From: CAXBOO01 sp963977425
GTDB lineage: Bacteria; Bacteroidota; Bacteroidia; Flavobacteriales_D; Luteibaculaceae
Length of the DNA: 64,000 nucleotides
NCBI GenBank assembly: GCA_963977425.1
Contig: CAXBOO010000003.1
Location: 310,001 to 374,000, forward strand
Direction: 5' to 3'
This document shows, one piece after another, positions 43,938 to 54,208 of this stretch. The translations under genes and the position numbers were made by a program. Numbering within the stretch: the first letter of the stretch is position 1; each line of letters starts with the position of its first letter. The notes beneath the pieces were generated by a model. The model was not told the DNA's origin. It searched no databases and saw only the letters and a list, made by a program, of their open reading frames with translations.

Positions 43938-43977
43938 TTAATTTACAATACTCATCTATCACTAGACAAATTCGCTT

Positions 43978-46900
43978 TTACATCTTCACAAATCGTTTTA
44001 TACCAACCTTTTTGTTGGCTACTATAACTATCTGATATGCACCTGACTGCAATTGATTCAACTCAATTCCTTTCTCATCCATTTTCAATCTTCCATCCAA
44101 AACAGTTTGACCTTGCACATTCAAGATTTTGTATTCAACTTCAGATGCAAAAACACCACTAACGTTCAGTTGATTTGTTGCTGGATTAGGGAATAATTCA
44201 ATAGTATTTGAAAAATCAGCATCGTCAATACCTATGTAAATAAATTCAAGACATTTTTCAGAAGGACATATTTTTGAATCGCCTCTATTGGTTGACATAC
44301 ATAGGGTGTAACTGCCTTCATTAATCAATTCAAATACGGGTTCAGCATCGTTACTCAAAAACTCACCATTCAGCAACCACTGGTACGAAGTATTGGCTTC
44401 ATTGAAAGCATTTGTTAATTGGACAGCATACTCAGTACTATTTTGTAATACTTGAAATACCGTATCGGCAGGAGCAAAAACTTCAAAAGTCTCAGAAATT
44501 GACCCCGTTTCAATTACACCACAACCATTATCGTAATCGAATACGAATTCAATAGTTGTTAAACCCGAGGTTAACTCATAATCAATATCACTTCCTTCCG
44601 CTTGTTTCGTTCCGTTAACATTCCATTGAGCTGATGAAAGAATTGCATCGCCATTTAATATGGCACTGTTTACAAATTGTGACTTTTCACAGTATTCTGC
44701 CTCAATAGCATCATCAAAATCAGCACTCAACGATTTCAACTTTGTTTCTACAACCGTTAATTCATTTGAAATTACAATAGCTGGTGTTGCACAATTCACT
44801 TCGCTTATTGCTTCTAAGGCATATGTATTTCCAGCTACAGGATTCAACACCGTAATTGAAGACGATGTTTCATTAGGCAAGTCAATCCCATTTTCTTTCC
44901 AACTATACAATGCACCAGCGCCTAAATTTGCGCTATCCTTGATAGTAAATACCAACAAATCATTTGGACAAAACTCCACATTGCCGCCTATTTCTAGTTC
45001 AGTATTTCTTAATGGGTCGATAGCAAAATTAACCGTTGAAACTGAGCTTTGTTGGTTATAACATCCTCCATTTGGTTCGTAAATAACATCTATTGTATGC
45101 CCACCAACGTTCAATGAATTGCTTTCAAATTCGCTGGTATTGTTGTTTAAATCATCACCATCCAATAACCATGTATACGTTGCTGACATGTTAGGGTCAT
45201 TTACATCTACATAAAATGAAACATTTTGATTTTGACAAAAGACTACGCCATCGTTCATGTTCATAACCGTATTAAGATCTTCCCTTACAATACCTTCGAA
45301 CACAATGGTATCGCTGAAAGATTGCACTTTACCACAAGCGTTTGTTTGTGTGTAATGGTAGATCAACGAATCGTTATTGCTAACATTCATCCAATTATAA
45401 GTTGACGAATTTTGACTTACACTTACATTATTTACAAGCCACTCAGAACTATAGTTAGGGTCTCCATTGACGATTTCAACTGCAACTAATAAGTCTTCAT
45501 TTTCGCATAAAGGGAATTCTTTGTTTTGATTGACACTCAATTCCGCATCTTGAAAAGTTTGCCCTATTACTGAAATCGTTAATGAATCTTTGCTGGTGTT
45601 GCACAAGTTTTGCATATCGGCAATTACTTTTACAACATCACCATCATTTAATCCTGAGATTAACACAGTATCCTCATGTTCGCCTTCTTGCAACTCGCCA
45701 TTTAAATACCAATCATAATAAACGTTTGAATGTCCAGTTGCAAGAGTTGATCTAAATACTGACGACGCACCCGGACAAACATTAGTTACATCCATTGTAA
45801 GTTTATCCATTTTCACATCCTCTGAAGGAACAACCATGACATGAACGGAATCAGATGCACTTCCATAATAAGAATTAAAATTTGCCTTAAAGAAACTATC
45901 AGCATTCACCTGTGTTTTTGCAGAATCAAGACTAGCGTCTTCATAATTAGCATCGCTATTCCACCCTTCAAAAGATTGATGCCCAAACTCTAGTGACCAT
46001 GAATTTAAAACATATGTTCCATAAAAATAATCACTGTAAGAATAAAGCGACCAATCTCCCTGCTGTGATTCTCTATTGAATGTGTTCAAAGATTGAGCTG
46101 GTGTAAAAGTATCGTTAAGTGCTGCCGAATAACCATTTATAAAATCCAATCCAGCCGAATCACTAAAGCAAAAGTTATAATCTCCAGGAGTTAAATCATC
46201 ATCTCCATTTCGCACGCTAAGTATAGCTCTCTTGCCGGAAGGTGATTGTAAAACAAACGACATCTCATTCATGTAATCTGTTGTGAAGTTAATACACACC
46301 TTGTTTAATGAAGTATGATCTAAAACATCCCCCTTATCAACATTAATCACACTTTCCACAGGCCCTTGCAATGGCGCTACCGTAGTTACAGATGCATTTT
46401 CAAAAAGCGTTAATTCGTTTCTATACTTAATACTAGTGTTCACCGAATCTCCCAAACATACTGAGGATTGATCCACATTTATGTCCGTATTTCCAATTTT
46501 CACAACGGATAGATTGTTGGTATACGCATTAGTTAATCCTGAAGTATCCAACAAACAAGTTGCGCGTGGGCCAAATGCGCGAACAATATTTAGTTCTTTG
46601 CCTGGTTTGTATTTGATACTACTCTGTCCAGATAAGGCATTTTGAATTGCAAATTGACCATTTTGAAGAAATTCCCAAGAAATCGGGTCTGTTGGTATTG
46701 TTGTTGTTACTGAAACATCGATCGAATCTAAATTAGAAACCTCTAAAAAGTCATAATTTAAACTACCGTAATTGGTAACGGAAACCTTAAAGTCTTCCAT
46801 TTCACCAATATTAAATTGATCACAACTAGTTTGCGATAAAGACTGTATGACTGCTACACGCATATAGACTTCTCCACTAACATGGCTAGGAACATGTAAA

Positions 46901-47355
46901 TCAAACTCAACATCCGCCGGAATAGAAGCAAGTGGATCAGTACCATTCACTTCAATAAGTCCACCTCCAGCCGTAGTTGAAGTTGCAACTTCACCTAAGT
47001 TAAAAGCTTCTCCCTCTCCTGTTAAAACACCATCATTGTTCCAATCAACCCAGGCATGAATATAAGCTGGTCCGCCAGGATTATCCACATAAAATATACT
47101 CCTCTGCACATTCAATTTCAATTTGTAAGTTGCCCCTGCGCACAATTCACCAGCGCTTACTGAACTATTGTCTTGATAGTTATCCGCTGCATTTCCCTCT
47201 GAACCTGTGCCTGTCGTGTAAGAAGAGAGCTCAAACTTATTGATACACAGGTTTACATTGTTACCACCTGTAAAATTGGGAGTACAAAAAGGACTTTGAG
47301 CCAAAACAACTTGGCTGATCAAAAACAATACTAAAATCGATATATATTTCATCAT
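43978..47355 (-). CDS. T9SS cargo: GEVED domain, P domain, Ig-like repeats, type A sorting domain
   Basis: A 1125-aa exported protein with a signal peptide (MMKYISILVLFLISQVVLAQ). A GEVED domain (about residues 22-195; WVDWNNDGVLTGEGEAFNLGEV) is followed by a P domain (about 317-457; EMSFVLQSPSGKRAILSVRNGDD, QGDWSLYSYSDY, LNSWSLEFG), a series of Ig/PKD-like modules (about 480-1030; TYTWLLDGDDL, LYSWKENGIDL, SYQWLLNGEFL) and a type A sorting domain (IELFPNPATNQLNV). Domain order and the ending KRFVKM match the cargo downstream, which ends KRFEKM. No enzyme domain is seen; a surface adhesin is the likeliest role. Confidence 0.92.
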   Translation of the reverse strand: MMKYISILVLFLISQVVLAQSPFCTPNFTGGNNVNLCINKFELSSYTTGTGSEGNAADNYQDNSSVSAGELCAGATYKLKLNVQRSIFYVDNPGGPAYIHAWVDWNNDGVLTGEGEAFNLGEVATSTTAGGGLIEVNGTDPLASIPADVEFDLHVPSHVSGEVYMRVAVIQSLSQTSCDQFNIGEMEDFKVSVTNYGSLNYDFLEVSNLDSIDVSVTTTIPTDPISWEFLQNGQFAIQNALSGQSSIKYKPGKELNIVRAFGPRATCLLDTSGLTNAYTNNLSVVKIGNTDINVDQSSVCLGDSVNTSIKYRNELTLFENASVTTVAPLQGPVESVINVDKGDVLDHTSLNKVCINFTTDYMNEMSFVLQSPSGKRAILSVRNGDDDLTPGDYNFCFSDSAGLDFINGYSAALNDTFTPAQSLNTFNRESQQGDWSLYSYSDYFYGTYVLNSWSLEFGHQSFEGWNSDANYEDASLDSAKTQVNADSFFKANFNSYYGSASDSVHVMVVPSEDVKMDKLTMDVTNVCPGASSVFRSTLATGHSNVYYDWYLNGELQEGEHEDTVLISGLNDGDVVKVIADMQNLCNTSKDSLTISVIGQTFQDAELSVNQNKEFPLCENEDLLVAVEIVNGDPNYSSEWLVNNVSVSQNSSTYNWMNVSNNDSLIYHYTQTNACGKVQSFSDTIVFEGIVREDLNTVMNMNDGVVFCQNQNVSFYVDVNDPNMSATYTWLLDGDDLNNNTSEFESNSLNVGGHTIDVIYEPNGGCYNQQSSVSTVNFAIDPLRNTELEIGGNVEFCPNDLLVFTIKDSANLGAGALYSWKENGIDLPNETSSSITVLNPVAGNTYALEAISEVNCATPAIVISNELTVVETKLKSLSADFDDAIEAEYCEKSQFVNSAILNGDAILSSAQWNVNGTKQAEGSDIDYELTSGLTTIEFVFDYDNGCGVIETGSISETFEVFAPADTVFQVLQNSTEYAVQLTNAFNEANTSYQWLLNGEFLSNDAEPVFELINEGSYTLCMSTNRGDSKICPSEKCLEFIYIGIDDADFSNTIELFPNPATNQLNVSGVFASEVEYKILNVQGQTVLDGRLKMDEKGIELNQLQSGAYQIVIVANKKVGIKRFVKM

Positions 47356-47580
47356 AATCTATGTTACAGCATAAAAAGACGAAATATTTCAATATAGTTG
47401 CTACTAAACTTCAACTATCATTCAAATTTTACTGAATAGCATTAGAATAAGCAGTTCAAAAAAAATTGACTCTATTATTGAATCACCCCTAAAAATTGGA
47501 ATCTGACACAGCTAAATGTCCAATTACATTCAACTTTAGTAGTTTATCAAGCTAAAACAAGTTGAAATCCCACAAACAAA

Positions 47581-47605
47581 AAAAGCTGGAATAAATCCAG
47601 CTTTT
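47581..47605 (-). terminator. Terminator of the TPR protein gene
   Basis: Perfect 10-bp stem AAAAGCTGGA / TCCAGCTTTT with a 5-nt loop; on the minus strand it is followed by a T run. It lies 27 bases after the stop codon at 47632. Confidence 0.88.
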
Positions 47606-47631
47606 TCTCAATAAAAATATAGTTAATCGAA

Positions 47632-48774
47632 TTATTTATCCAATTCAGCTTTTATCACTTTATACTTGTCGTTCATACCCATACGCACATATAATTGAGA
47701 TAACGACTGCATAGTTTGTCTATCAGTAGCATCAATTTCGTGAGCTTTTTCAAGATATGGTATAGCGCTTTTGAATGCTTCGTCAGCTTTCGCTTCTAAG
47801 GCTGTAATTTGCTTCTTTTGAGTTCTAAAATCCAACTCATTTGCGCTGTTGTTGTAGTTAACACCTTGGTTAAAAATAAACGCCCCTAAGTTGTAATAAG
47901 CATCAAAGTAATCAGGCTTCACTTCAACAGCTTTTTTGTAAGCTGCAATAGCTTCATCACCTTCATTCAAAGCCTCATGAACTGTACCTAGAGCAAAATG
48001 CAACAATTCATTGTTTGGTTCGTTAGCGATAGCAGTTTTCAAATTGGTTTTAGCCAAATCGTGCTTTTCATTCCCTAAGTAGTAATTCAATTCTTTAAGG
48101 ACTAAAGACTGATCGGTAGGATATTTTTGTCTTCCCTCACCAACAATTTCCAAAAACTTTTCTTGGTTTTTGTCTTTATCATAGATATCAGCCATTAAAG
48201 CATAAATACTAGCTCCATTATATCCTACATCAGCACATTTCTGATAATTCATAATAGCGTCTTCAGAATTACCTGCTCTATCGGCAGCAATACCAGCATT
48301 GAAATAAGCCAATGTATCGTACTCGCCAATAATGTCAGCAAATATTGCTGAGGTAGCAAACATCTGATAAGCTTCGTCGTATTTTTCAGCATTGAACATT
48401 TCGATACCACCATTTAAGGCTTGGTTCTTAACCATTGGTACTAATTGCTCAATCTTCTTACGGTACTCGCCTTTTGTATCTAATTCAATGGATTTTTTAA
48501 ACGATTTAGCTCCCTCTGCTAAAGGGTCTTTCACCATGGTTTTCACTTCTAAGTCAGGAGAAGTAGCCATACCTAAAATAATGTTCCCTCTGTAAAACCA
48601 AGTTTTAGCTTCTAAACCTGTTTTTTCATTAGCAACTGCTTTTTCGATATAATCGTAAGCCTTTCCAAATTGTTTCTTTTTCATGTAGTTAAACGCACTA
48701 ACTACATTGGCTTTTTGGGCTACTGCACCAAAAGCAAATAAGGAACCGGCAATAAATAATACACTCTTTTTCAT
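47632..48774 (-). CDS. Exported tetratricopeptide-repeat protein
   Basis: A 380-aa protein with a signal peptide (MKKSVLFIAGSLFAFGAVAQ); I chose the start at 48774, though ATGs at 48783 and 48792 also exist. It is helical throughout with TPR units, clearest at KYDEAYQMFATSAIFADIIG, DTLAYFNAGIAADRAGNSEDAIMNYQKC, ELLHFALGTVHEALNEGDEAIAAYKKAVEVKPDY and DAYYNLGAFIFNQG. TPR proteins scaffold complexes, here in the periplasm. It follows gyrA by 48 bases and has its own terminator, so it is probably co-transcribed with gyrA; no functional link is evident. Confidence 0.88.
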   Translation of the reverse strand: MKKSVLFIAGSLFAFGAVAQKANVVSAFNYMKKKQFGKAYDYIEKAVANEKTGLEAKTWFYRGNIILGMATSPDLEVKTMVKDPLAEGAKSFKKSIELDTKGEYRKKIEQLVPMVKNQALNGGIEMFNAEKYDEAYQMFATSAIFADIIGEYDTLAYFNAGIAADRAGNSEDAIMNYQKCADVGYNGASIYALMADIYDKDKNQEKFLEIVGEGRQKYPTDQSLVLKELNYYLGNEKHDLAKTNLKTAIANEPNNELLHFALGTVHEALNEGDEAIAAYKKAVEVKPDYFDAYYNLGAFIFNQGVNYNNSANELDFRTQKKQITALEAKADEAFKSAIPYLEKAHEIDATDRQTMQSLSQLYVRMGMNDKYKVIKAELDK

Positions 48775-48822
48775 AACATTCATTTGCTTCACGAAATTAC
48801 AATTTTCGTACCAAGCCTTTTT

Positions 48823-51369
48823 TTATTCTTCTGTTGTTGGATTTGTTTCTTCAGATTCTGTCTCCGTTGCTTCAGTATTTTCACCTTCTACACCTTCAAC
48901 GGCATCAATAATTTCTTCTTCCTCGTCACTGTGATCAACTTTTGCTACTGCAGCAATAGAATCTTTATCGCGCATAGAAATTAGTCTTACACCTTGTGTA
49001 GCACGACCAGTTACATTTACTCTGCTCAACTCCATTCGAATGGTAATACCTTTTTTGGTAATTATCATCAAATCATCGTCAGAAGTAACCGCTTTTATTG
49101 CTAACAAGTCACCGGTTTTCTCTGTGATACTAAGAGTTTTTACACCTTTACCACCTCTATTGGTAATTCTATATCCATCGATATCAGAACGTTTACCATA
49201 TCCTTTCTCAGAAACCACCAATACTGTTTCGTCAGCTTCTTCGCTAATGCACACCATACCGATAACTTCATCTTGCGGATTTTCTAAGGTTACACCTTTT
49301 ACTCCTGATGCCGTTCTACCCATAGATCGAACCGTGCTTTCGTTGAAACGAATGGCTTTACCACTACGTTTTGCCAATACAATTTCATTGTTTCCATTGG
49401 TCAATTTAGCTTCTAACAGCTCATCCCCATCTTTAATGTTGATGGCATTGATACCATTGGTTCTTGGACGAGAGTATTCTGCCAACGTTGTTTTCTTAAC
49501 GATACCTTTTTTGGTACACATGATCAAGAAATTGTTGTTGATGTAATCTTCGTCTTTTAAGTTCTCAACATTAACAAACGCCTTGATTTTATCATCAGGC
49601 TCTATGTTGATAAGGTTTTGAATGGCTCTACCTTTACTGGTTCTAGTTCCTTCTGGAATTTCAAAAATCCTCATCCAAAAACATTTCCCTTTTTCGGTAA
49701 ATATCAATAGGTAATTGTGATTGGTAGCTGAGAATAAGTGCTCTAAGAAATCGGCATCTCTAGTTGCGCTACCTTTAGAACCTACTCCACCTCTATTTTG
49801 CGTTTTGTATTCTGCAAGTGGTGTTCTTTTAATATACCCTAAGTGAGAAATGGTAATTGCCATCTCCGTATCTGGTATTATGTCTTCAATTCTGAAATCT
49901 TCAGCAGCAAACTCGATGTCGGTTCTTCTTTCGTCGCCATATTTTTCACGAACTTCAGTCAATTCATCTTTAATGATGCCCATTCTCACATCTTCACTTG
50001 CAAGAATTTCTCTCAAACTATTGATCAATTTCATGATTTCGTCATACTCCGCACGAAGTTTTTCGATTTCTAGACCTGTTAACTTTTGAAGACGCATATC
50101 CAAGATTGCTCTCGACTGCAACTCGCTCAATGAGAATTGCTCCATCAACCCATTTCTGGCATCTTCAGGATTGGCACTCGCACGAATAAGTTTTATTACA
50201 GCATCAAGATTATCTACCGCTATAATTAACCCTTCTAATATGTGAGCACGCTCTTCCGCTTTTCTAAGATCGTATTGTGTACGTCTTACAACAACTTCAT
50301 GACGGTGTTCTACATAATTGCTGATTAACCCTCTAAGGTTCAGCATTTCAGGACGCCCCTTTACCAAGGCAATATTGTTGACACTAAAACTTGTTTGAAG
50401 ACCAGTGTACTTGTACAATTTATTCAGAACTACATTCGGAATGGCATCGCGTTTGAGTTCGTAAACAATACGCATACCGTTTCTGTCAGACTCATCCCAA
50501 ATATTTGAGATACCATCAATTTTTCCTTCATTCACCAAGTCAGCCGTTTTCTTGATCATTTCGGCTTTATTCACTTGGTAAGGAATCTCAGTAGCAATCA
50601 ACTGTTCTCTACCCGATTTGGTTTCTTCAGTTCGTACTTTACCTCTTAAAACGATTCTTCCTCGACCGGTTTCGAAAGCATCTTTAACTCCATCGTAACC
50701 ATAGATTGTACCACCTGTTGGAAAATCAGGAGCCTTGATGTGCTCCATTAAACCTTCAACATCAATATCCCTATTATCGATATAAGCTATGGTTGCATTG
50801 ATAGCTTCAGTAAGGTTATGAGGCGCCATATTGGTTGCCATACCTACAGCAATACCCGAAGAACCGTTAATTAGTAAGTTCGGCAACTTAGCCGGAAGTA
50901 CCGTAGGTTCTTTCAAAGAATCATCAAAGTTTGGAGCAAAATCAACGGTTTCTTTGTCAATATCCGTCAACATTTCCTCGGCCATTTTTCTTAGCCTAGC
51001 TTCTGTATAACGCATTGCAGCTGGACTATCACCATCTACAGATCCAAAGTTACCTTGACCATCAACAAGAGGATAACGCAAAGACCAATCTTGGGCCATA
51101 CGCACCATAGTGTCGTATACTGACGAATCGCCGTGTGGGTGATACTTACCCAAAACTTCCCCGACAATTCTTGCTGATTTTTTATGTGCTCTGTTTGAAA
51201 GTACTCCCAAGTCGAGCATACCGTACAATACTCTACGATGCACTGGCTTAAAACCGTCACGTACATCGGGCAAGGCACGAGAAACAATTACCGACATCGA
51301 ATAATCGATGTACGCGCTTTTCATTTCTTCCTCAATCTGTACCGATATTATTTTTTCACCTTCTGCCAT
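48823..51369 (-). CDS. gyrA: DNA gyrase subunit A
   Basis: An 848-aa type II topoisomerase subunit that cuts and rejoins DNA to introduce negative supercoils. The breakage-reunion domain has the catalytic tyrosine Y121 in AAMRYTEARL, and the quinolone region reads HPHGDSSVYD with the usual serine and aspartate, i.e. no classic resistance change. The C-terminal beta-pinwheel (about 500-815) has a GyrA box reading QNRGGVG rather than QRRGGKG. The tail is strongly acidic (HSDEEEEIID to ETNPTTEE). I chose ATG 51369 (MAEGEKII); an upstream ATG at 51408 is less likely. clpC is read divergently 201 bases away. Confidence 0.97.
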   Translation of the reverse strand: MAEGEKIISVQIEEEMKSAYIDYSMSVIVSRALPDVRDGFKPVHRRVLYGMLDLGVLSNRAHKKSARIVGEVLGKYHPHGDSSVYDTMVRMAQDWSLRYPLVDGQGNFGSVDGDSPAAMRYTEARLRKMAEEMLTDIDKETVDFAPNFDDSLKEPTVLPAKLPNLLINGSSGIAVGMATNMAPHNLTEAINATIAYIDNRDIDVEGLMEHIKAPDFPTGGTIYGYDGVKDAFETGRGRIVLRGKVRTEETKSGREQLIATEIPYQVNKAEMIKKTADLVNEGKIDGISNIWDESDRNGMRIVYELKRDAIPNVVLNKLYKYTGLQTSFSVNNIALVKGRPEMLNLRGLISNYVEHRHEVVVRRTQYDLRKAEERAHILEGLIIAVDNLDAVIKLIRASANPEDARNGLMEQFSLSELQSRAILDMRLQKLTGLEIEKLRAEYDEIMKLINSLREILASEDVRMGIIKDELTEVREKYGDERRTDIEFAAEDFRIEDIIPDTEMAITISHLGYIKRTPLAEYKTQNRGGVGSKGSATRDADFLEHLFSATNHNYLLIFTEKGKCFWMRIFEIPEGTRTSKGRAIQNLINIEPDDKIKAFVNVENLKDEDYINNNFLIMCTKKGIVKKTTLAEYSRPRTNGINAINIKDGDELLEAKLTNGNNEIVLAKRSGKAIRFNESTVRSMGRTASGVKGVTLENPQDEVIGMVCISEEADETVLVVSEKGYGKRSDIDGYRITNRGGKGVKTLSITEKTGDLLAIKAVTSDDDLMIITKKGITIRMELSRVNVTGRATQGVRLISMRDKDSIAAVAKVDHSDEEEEIIDAVEGVEGENTEATETESEETNPTTEE

Positions 51370-51570
51370 AATTTCACAAATAAATAGCTGTGCACAGTTT
51401 TTGCACAATAGCCTTCAAAGTAATGTATTTTAACAATGATTTTGGCTTTTTGCGACACATTTTATACTAACATAGCAATGTTAAAAATTGAGGAATGTTA
51501 AACCATACAAATTAGAATTCGTTTGTTTACTATTGAGTAAGCGAATGCACACCTATTATATTACAGTAAA

Positions 51571-54147
51571 ATGAATAAAGAAAGTTTTAATAATGACATA
51601 AAAGCGGCACTTACTTTCAGTCGCGAAGAAGCCATTCGTTTGGGGCATTCGGCTGTAGGTGCTGAGCATTTTTTATTAGGTATATTGCGACACAACCGTT
51701 GCTCTGCCTGTGAAATACTGCTCGAAAGCGGCTTAGATCTTGATGAGATTCGTAGAGGTGTGGAAAACACAATTCGCGGTGTAAAAGGGCAAAGAAGCCC
51801 TATGCAAGTTTCTATTCCTCTACAAAAACAAGCCGAAAATATTTTAAAGAATTCTAGAATAGAGGCTAGACAATATGGGCAAGAAAAGATTGGAACAGAA
51901 CATTTGTTGCTGTCTATTCTTCACGATGAGGAAAATGTAGCCTCTCGTGTAATGGATAGGTTGCACATGGGATATGAAGAATTTAAAGATGCCTACGAAG
52001 ATTTTAAAGGATTTGACATGGAAGAATTTGAAGATATAGATGAATTAAGCCCAAGGTTTGAGATGCCGTCGGAAGAAGATGACGAAAACAGTCAATTCAG
52101 ACCATCAAAAGGAACCGGTGGTGGAAACGGAAGCAAAAAAGGCGCCGTAAAATCGAATACACCTGTATTGGATAATTTCGCAAGAGACCTTACTACAGCT
52201 GCAATTGAAGGGAATTTAGACCCTATTATCGGACGAGAGAAAGAGATAGAGCGAGTAAGTCAAATTCTAAGCCGCCGTAAGAAAAACAACCCTGTATTAA
52301 TTGGTGAACCTGGTGTTGGTAAATCGGCAATTGCAGAAGGAATAGCTCTTAGAATCATACAAAAGAAAGTAAGTCGTGTATTGTACGATAAGCGAGTATT
52401 GGCATTGGATGTAGGATCTCTTGTAGCAGGCACAAAATACCGTGGTCAGTTCGAAGAGCGCATGAAAGCCATCATGAATGAAATAGAGAAGGCTGACAAT
52501 GTCATTTTGTTCATTGATGAACTTCATACCATAGTCGGTGCTGGTGGTGCTGCAGGCGCATTAGATGCTAGCAACATGTTTAAACCAGCTCTAGCTCGAG
52601 GCGAAATACAATGCATTGGCGCTACAACCCTTGATGAATACAGACAAAACATTGAAAAAGATGGTGCATTAGAGCGTCGTTTTCAAAAAGTATTGGTTGA
52701 ACCTACTAATGAGGAAGAAACCATTTTGATTTTGCAAAACATCAAGGATAAATACGAAGAACACCACTCTGTAACTTATACAGATGAAGCCATAGAAAAC
52801 TGTGTAAAACTTACGACACGTTATATGGCCGATAGACACTTACCAGACAAAGCAATAGATGCTCTAGATGAGGTAGGTTCTCGTGTTCACATCAAAAACA
52901 TTCACGTACCAAAAGAGGTTTTAGAGATTGAAAAAAGTTTAGAAAACATTCACGACGAAAAGAAACAAGCTGTAGTAGCTCAGAACTACGAGACAGCCGT
53001 AGTACTTCGTGATAAAGAGAAGAACTTAAAAGAAGCTTTAGAGGCGGCTAAAAAGGCCTGGGAAGAATCGTCTAAAAACAATCGTGTAACAGTTACGGGC
53101 GATCATGTTGCTGAAGTAGTAGCCATGATGACAGGTGTACCTGTTACCCGAATAGCTGAAAGCGAAGCCGGAAAATTGGTTCGCATGGCAGACGATTTGA
53201 ACGGAAGTGTAATTGGGCAAAACGAAGCTGTTGCTAAAGTTGTAAAAGCCATACAACGTAACCGTGCTGGTCTTAAGGATCCTAAAAAACCAATTGGAAG
53301 TTTTATTTTCTTAGGCCCTACTGGTGTTGGTAAAACACAATTAGCCAAGGTTCTAACTGAATTTTTATTCGACAGTGTTGACAATCTTATTCGCATTGAT
53401 ATGAGCGAATACATGGAAAAATTTGCGGTTTCAAGATTAATTGGAGCGCCTCCGGGATACGTTGGATACGAAGAAGGTGGACAGTTAACTGAAAAAGTTC
53501 GTCGCAAGCCTTATTCTATCTTGTTATTAGACGAAATAGAAAAAGCGCATCCAGATGTTTACAATTTGCTTTTGCAAGTACTAGACGATGGTCAATTGAC
53601 CGATAGTTTGGGTCGAAAAATTGACTTCAGCAACACCATCATCATCATGACGAGTAACATTGGTGTACGTCAAATATCTGATTTTGGTTCGGGTGTAGGT
53701 TTCTCAACATCTGCTAGAAAGGCTGCTAAGGAAGAAGATGCAAAAGGAGTTATCCAAAATGCATTGAAGAAAACGTTTGCTCCAGAATTCTTGAACAGAA
53801 TAGACGATGTTGTTTTATTCAATCACCTAAGTCAAGAAGACATTTTCAAGATTATTGAAATTGAATTGAAAGATGTAAAAGGACGTATTGAAGAAAGAGG
53901 TTACAAATTTTCTATCTCAGCTGAAGCACAAACGTACATTGCTGAAAAAGGTTACGATCAAAAATTTGGTGCTCGTCCATTAAAAAGAGCCATCCAAAAG
54001 TACATTGAAGAACCTATGGCTGAAGAGATTATCAACAACAGACTTAAAGAAGGTGATGCTGTTGAACTTCAATTGAATGACGATAAATCCGGTACTAAAG
54101 TTGTAATCACTGAAAAAAGTGAACCAAAGAAAAAAACGGATAAATAA
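51571..54147 (+). CDS. clpC: ATP-dependent Clp protease ATP-binding subunit
   Basis: An 858-aa AAA+ unfoldase feeding substrates to ClpP. A Clp_N repeat domain (about residues 1-140) is followed by the first ATPase module with Walker A GEPGVGKS (about 244-251), a coiled middle region with a UVR-like motif (AVVLRDKEKNLKEAL), the second module with Walker A GPTGVGKT (about 582-589) and a ClpP-binding loop containing VGF (GSGVGFSTS, about 707), then the D2-small domain. The middle region is short, as in ClpC rather than the disaggregase ClpB, and the VGF loop supports ClpP binding. ClpS at 20875 is the probable adaptor. Confidence 0.95.
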   Translation: MNKESFNNDIKAALTFSREEAIRLGHSAVGAEHFLLGILRHNRCSACEILLESGLDLDEIRRGVENTIRGVKGQRSPMQVSIPLQKQAENILKNSRIEARQYGQEKIGTEHLLLSILHDEENVASRVMDRLHMGYEEFKDAYEDFKGFDMEEFEDIDELSPRFEMPSEEDDENSQFRPSKGTGGGNGSKKGAVKSNTPVLDNFARDLTTAAIEGNLDPIIGREKEIERVSQILSRRKKNNPVLIGEPGVGKSAIAEGIALRIIQKKVSRVLYDKRVLALDVGSLVAGTKYRGQFEERMKAIMNEIEKADNVILFIDELHTIVGAGGAAGALDASNMFKPALARGEIQCIGATTLDEYRQNIEKDGALERRFQKVLVEPTNEEETILILQNIKDKYEEHHSVTYTDEAIENCVKLTTRYMADRHLPDKAIDALDEVGSRVHIKNIHVPKEVLEIEKSLENIHDEKKQAVVAQNYETAVVLRDKEKNLKEALEAAKKAWEESSKNNRVTVTGDHVAEVVAMMTGVPVTRIAESEAGKLVRMADDLNGSVIGQNEAVAKVVKAIQRNRAGLKDPKKPIGSFIFLGPTGVGKTQLAKVLTEFLFDSVDNLIRIDMSEYMEKFAVSRLIGAPPGYVGYEEGGQLTEKVRRKPYSILLLDEIEKAHPDVYNLLLQVLDDGQLTDSLGRKIDFSNTIIIMTSNIGVRQISDFGSGVGFSTSARKAAKEEDAKGVIQNALKKTFAPEFLNRIDDVVLFNHLSQEDIFKIIEIELKDVKGRIEERGYKFSISAEAQTYIAEKGYDQKFGARPLKRAIQKYIEEPMAEEIINNRLKEGDAVELQLNDDKSGTKVVITEKSEPKKKTDK

Positions 54148-54164
54148 TATATTCTACTAACAGA

Positions 54165-54192
54165 AGAACCTCGCACTTAGCGGGGTTTTTTC
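54165..54192 (+). terminator. Terminator of clpC
   Basis: AACCTCGC (54167-54174) pairs with GCGGGGTT (54180-54187; one G-U pair) around a 5-nt loop, followed by a T run. It separates clpC from rarA. Confidence 0.85.
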
Positions 54193-54208
54193 GTTTAAAT
54201 TCAATTAA

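Noticed and set aside
51470..51485. TAACAT-AGCA-ATGTTA inverted repeat between gyrA and clpC as a heat-shock operator
   Set aside because: Only 6 bp and not similar to CtsR or HrcA sites; chance is likely in AT-rich sequence.
51571..54147. Calling the Clp ATPase ClpB
   Set aside because: The middle domain is short, with a UVR-like motif, and a ClpP-binding VGF loop is present, so ClpC fits better.
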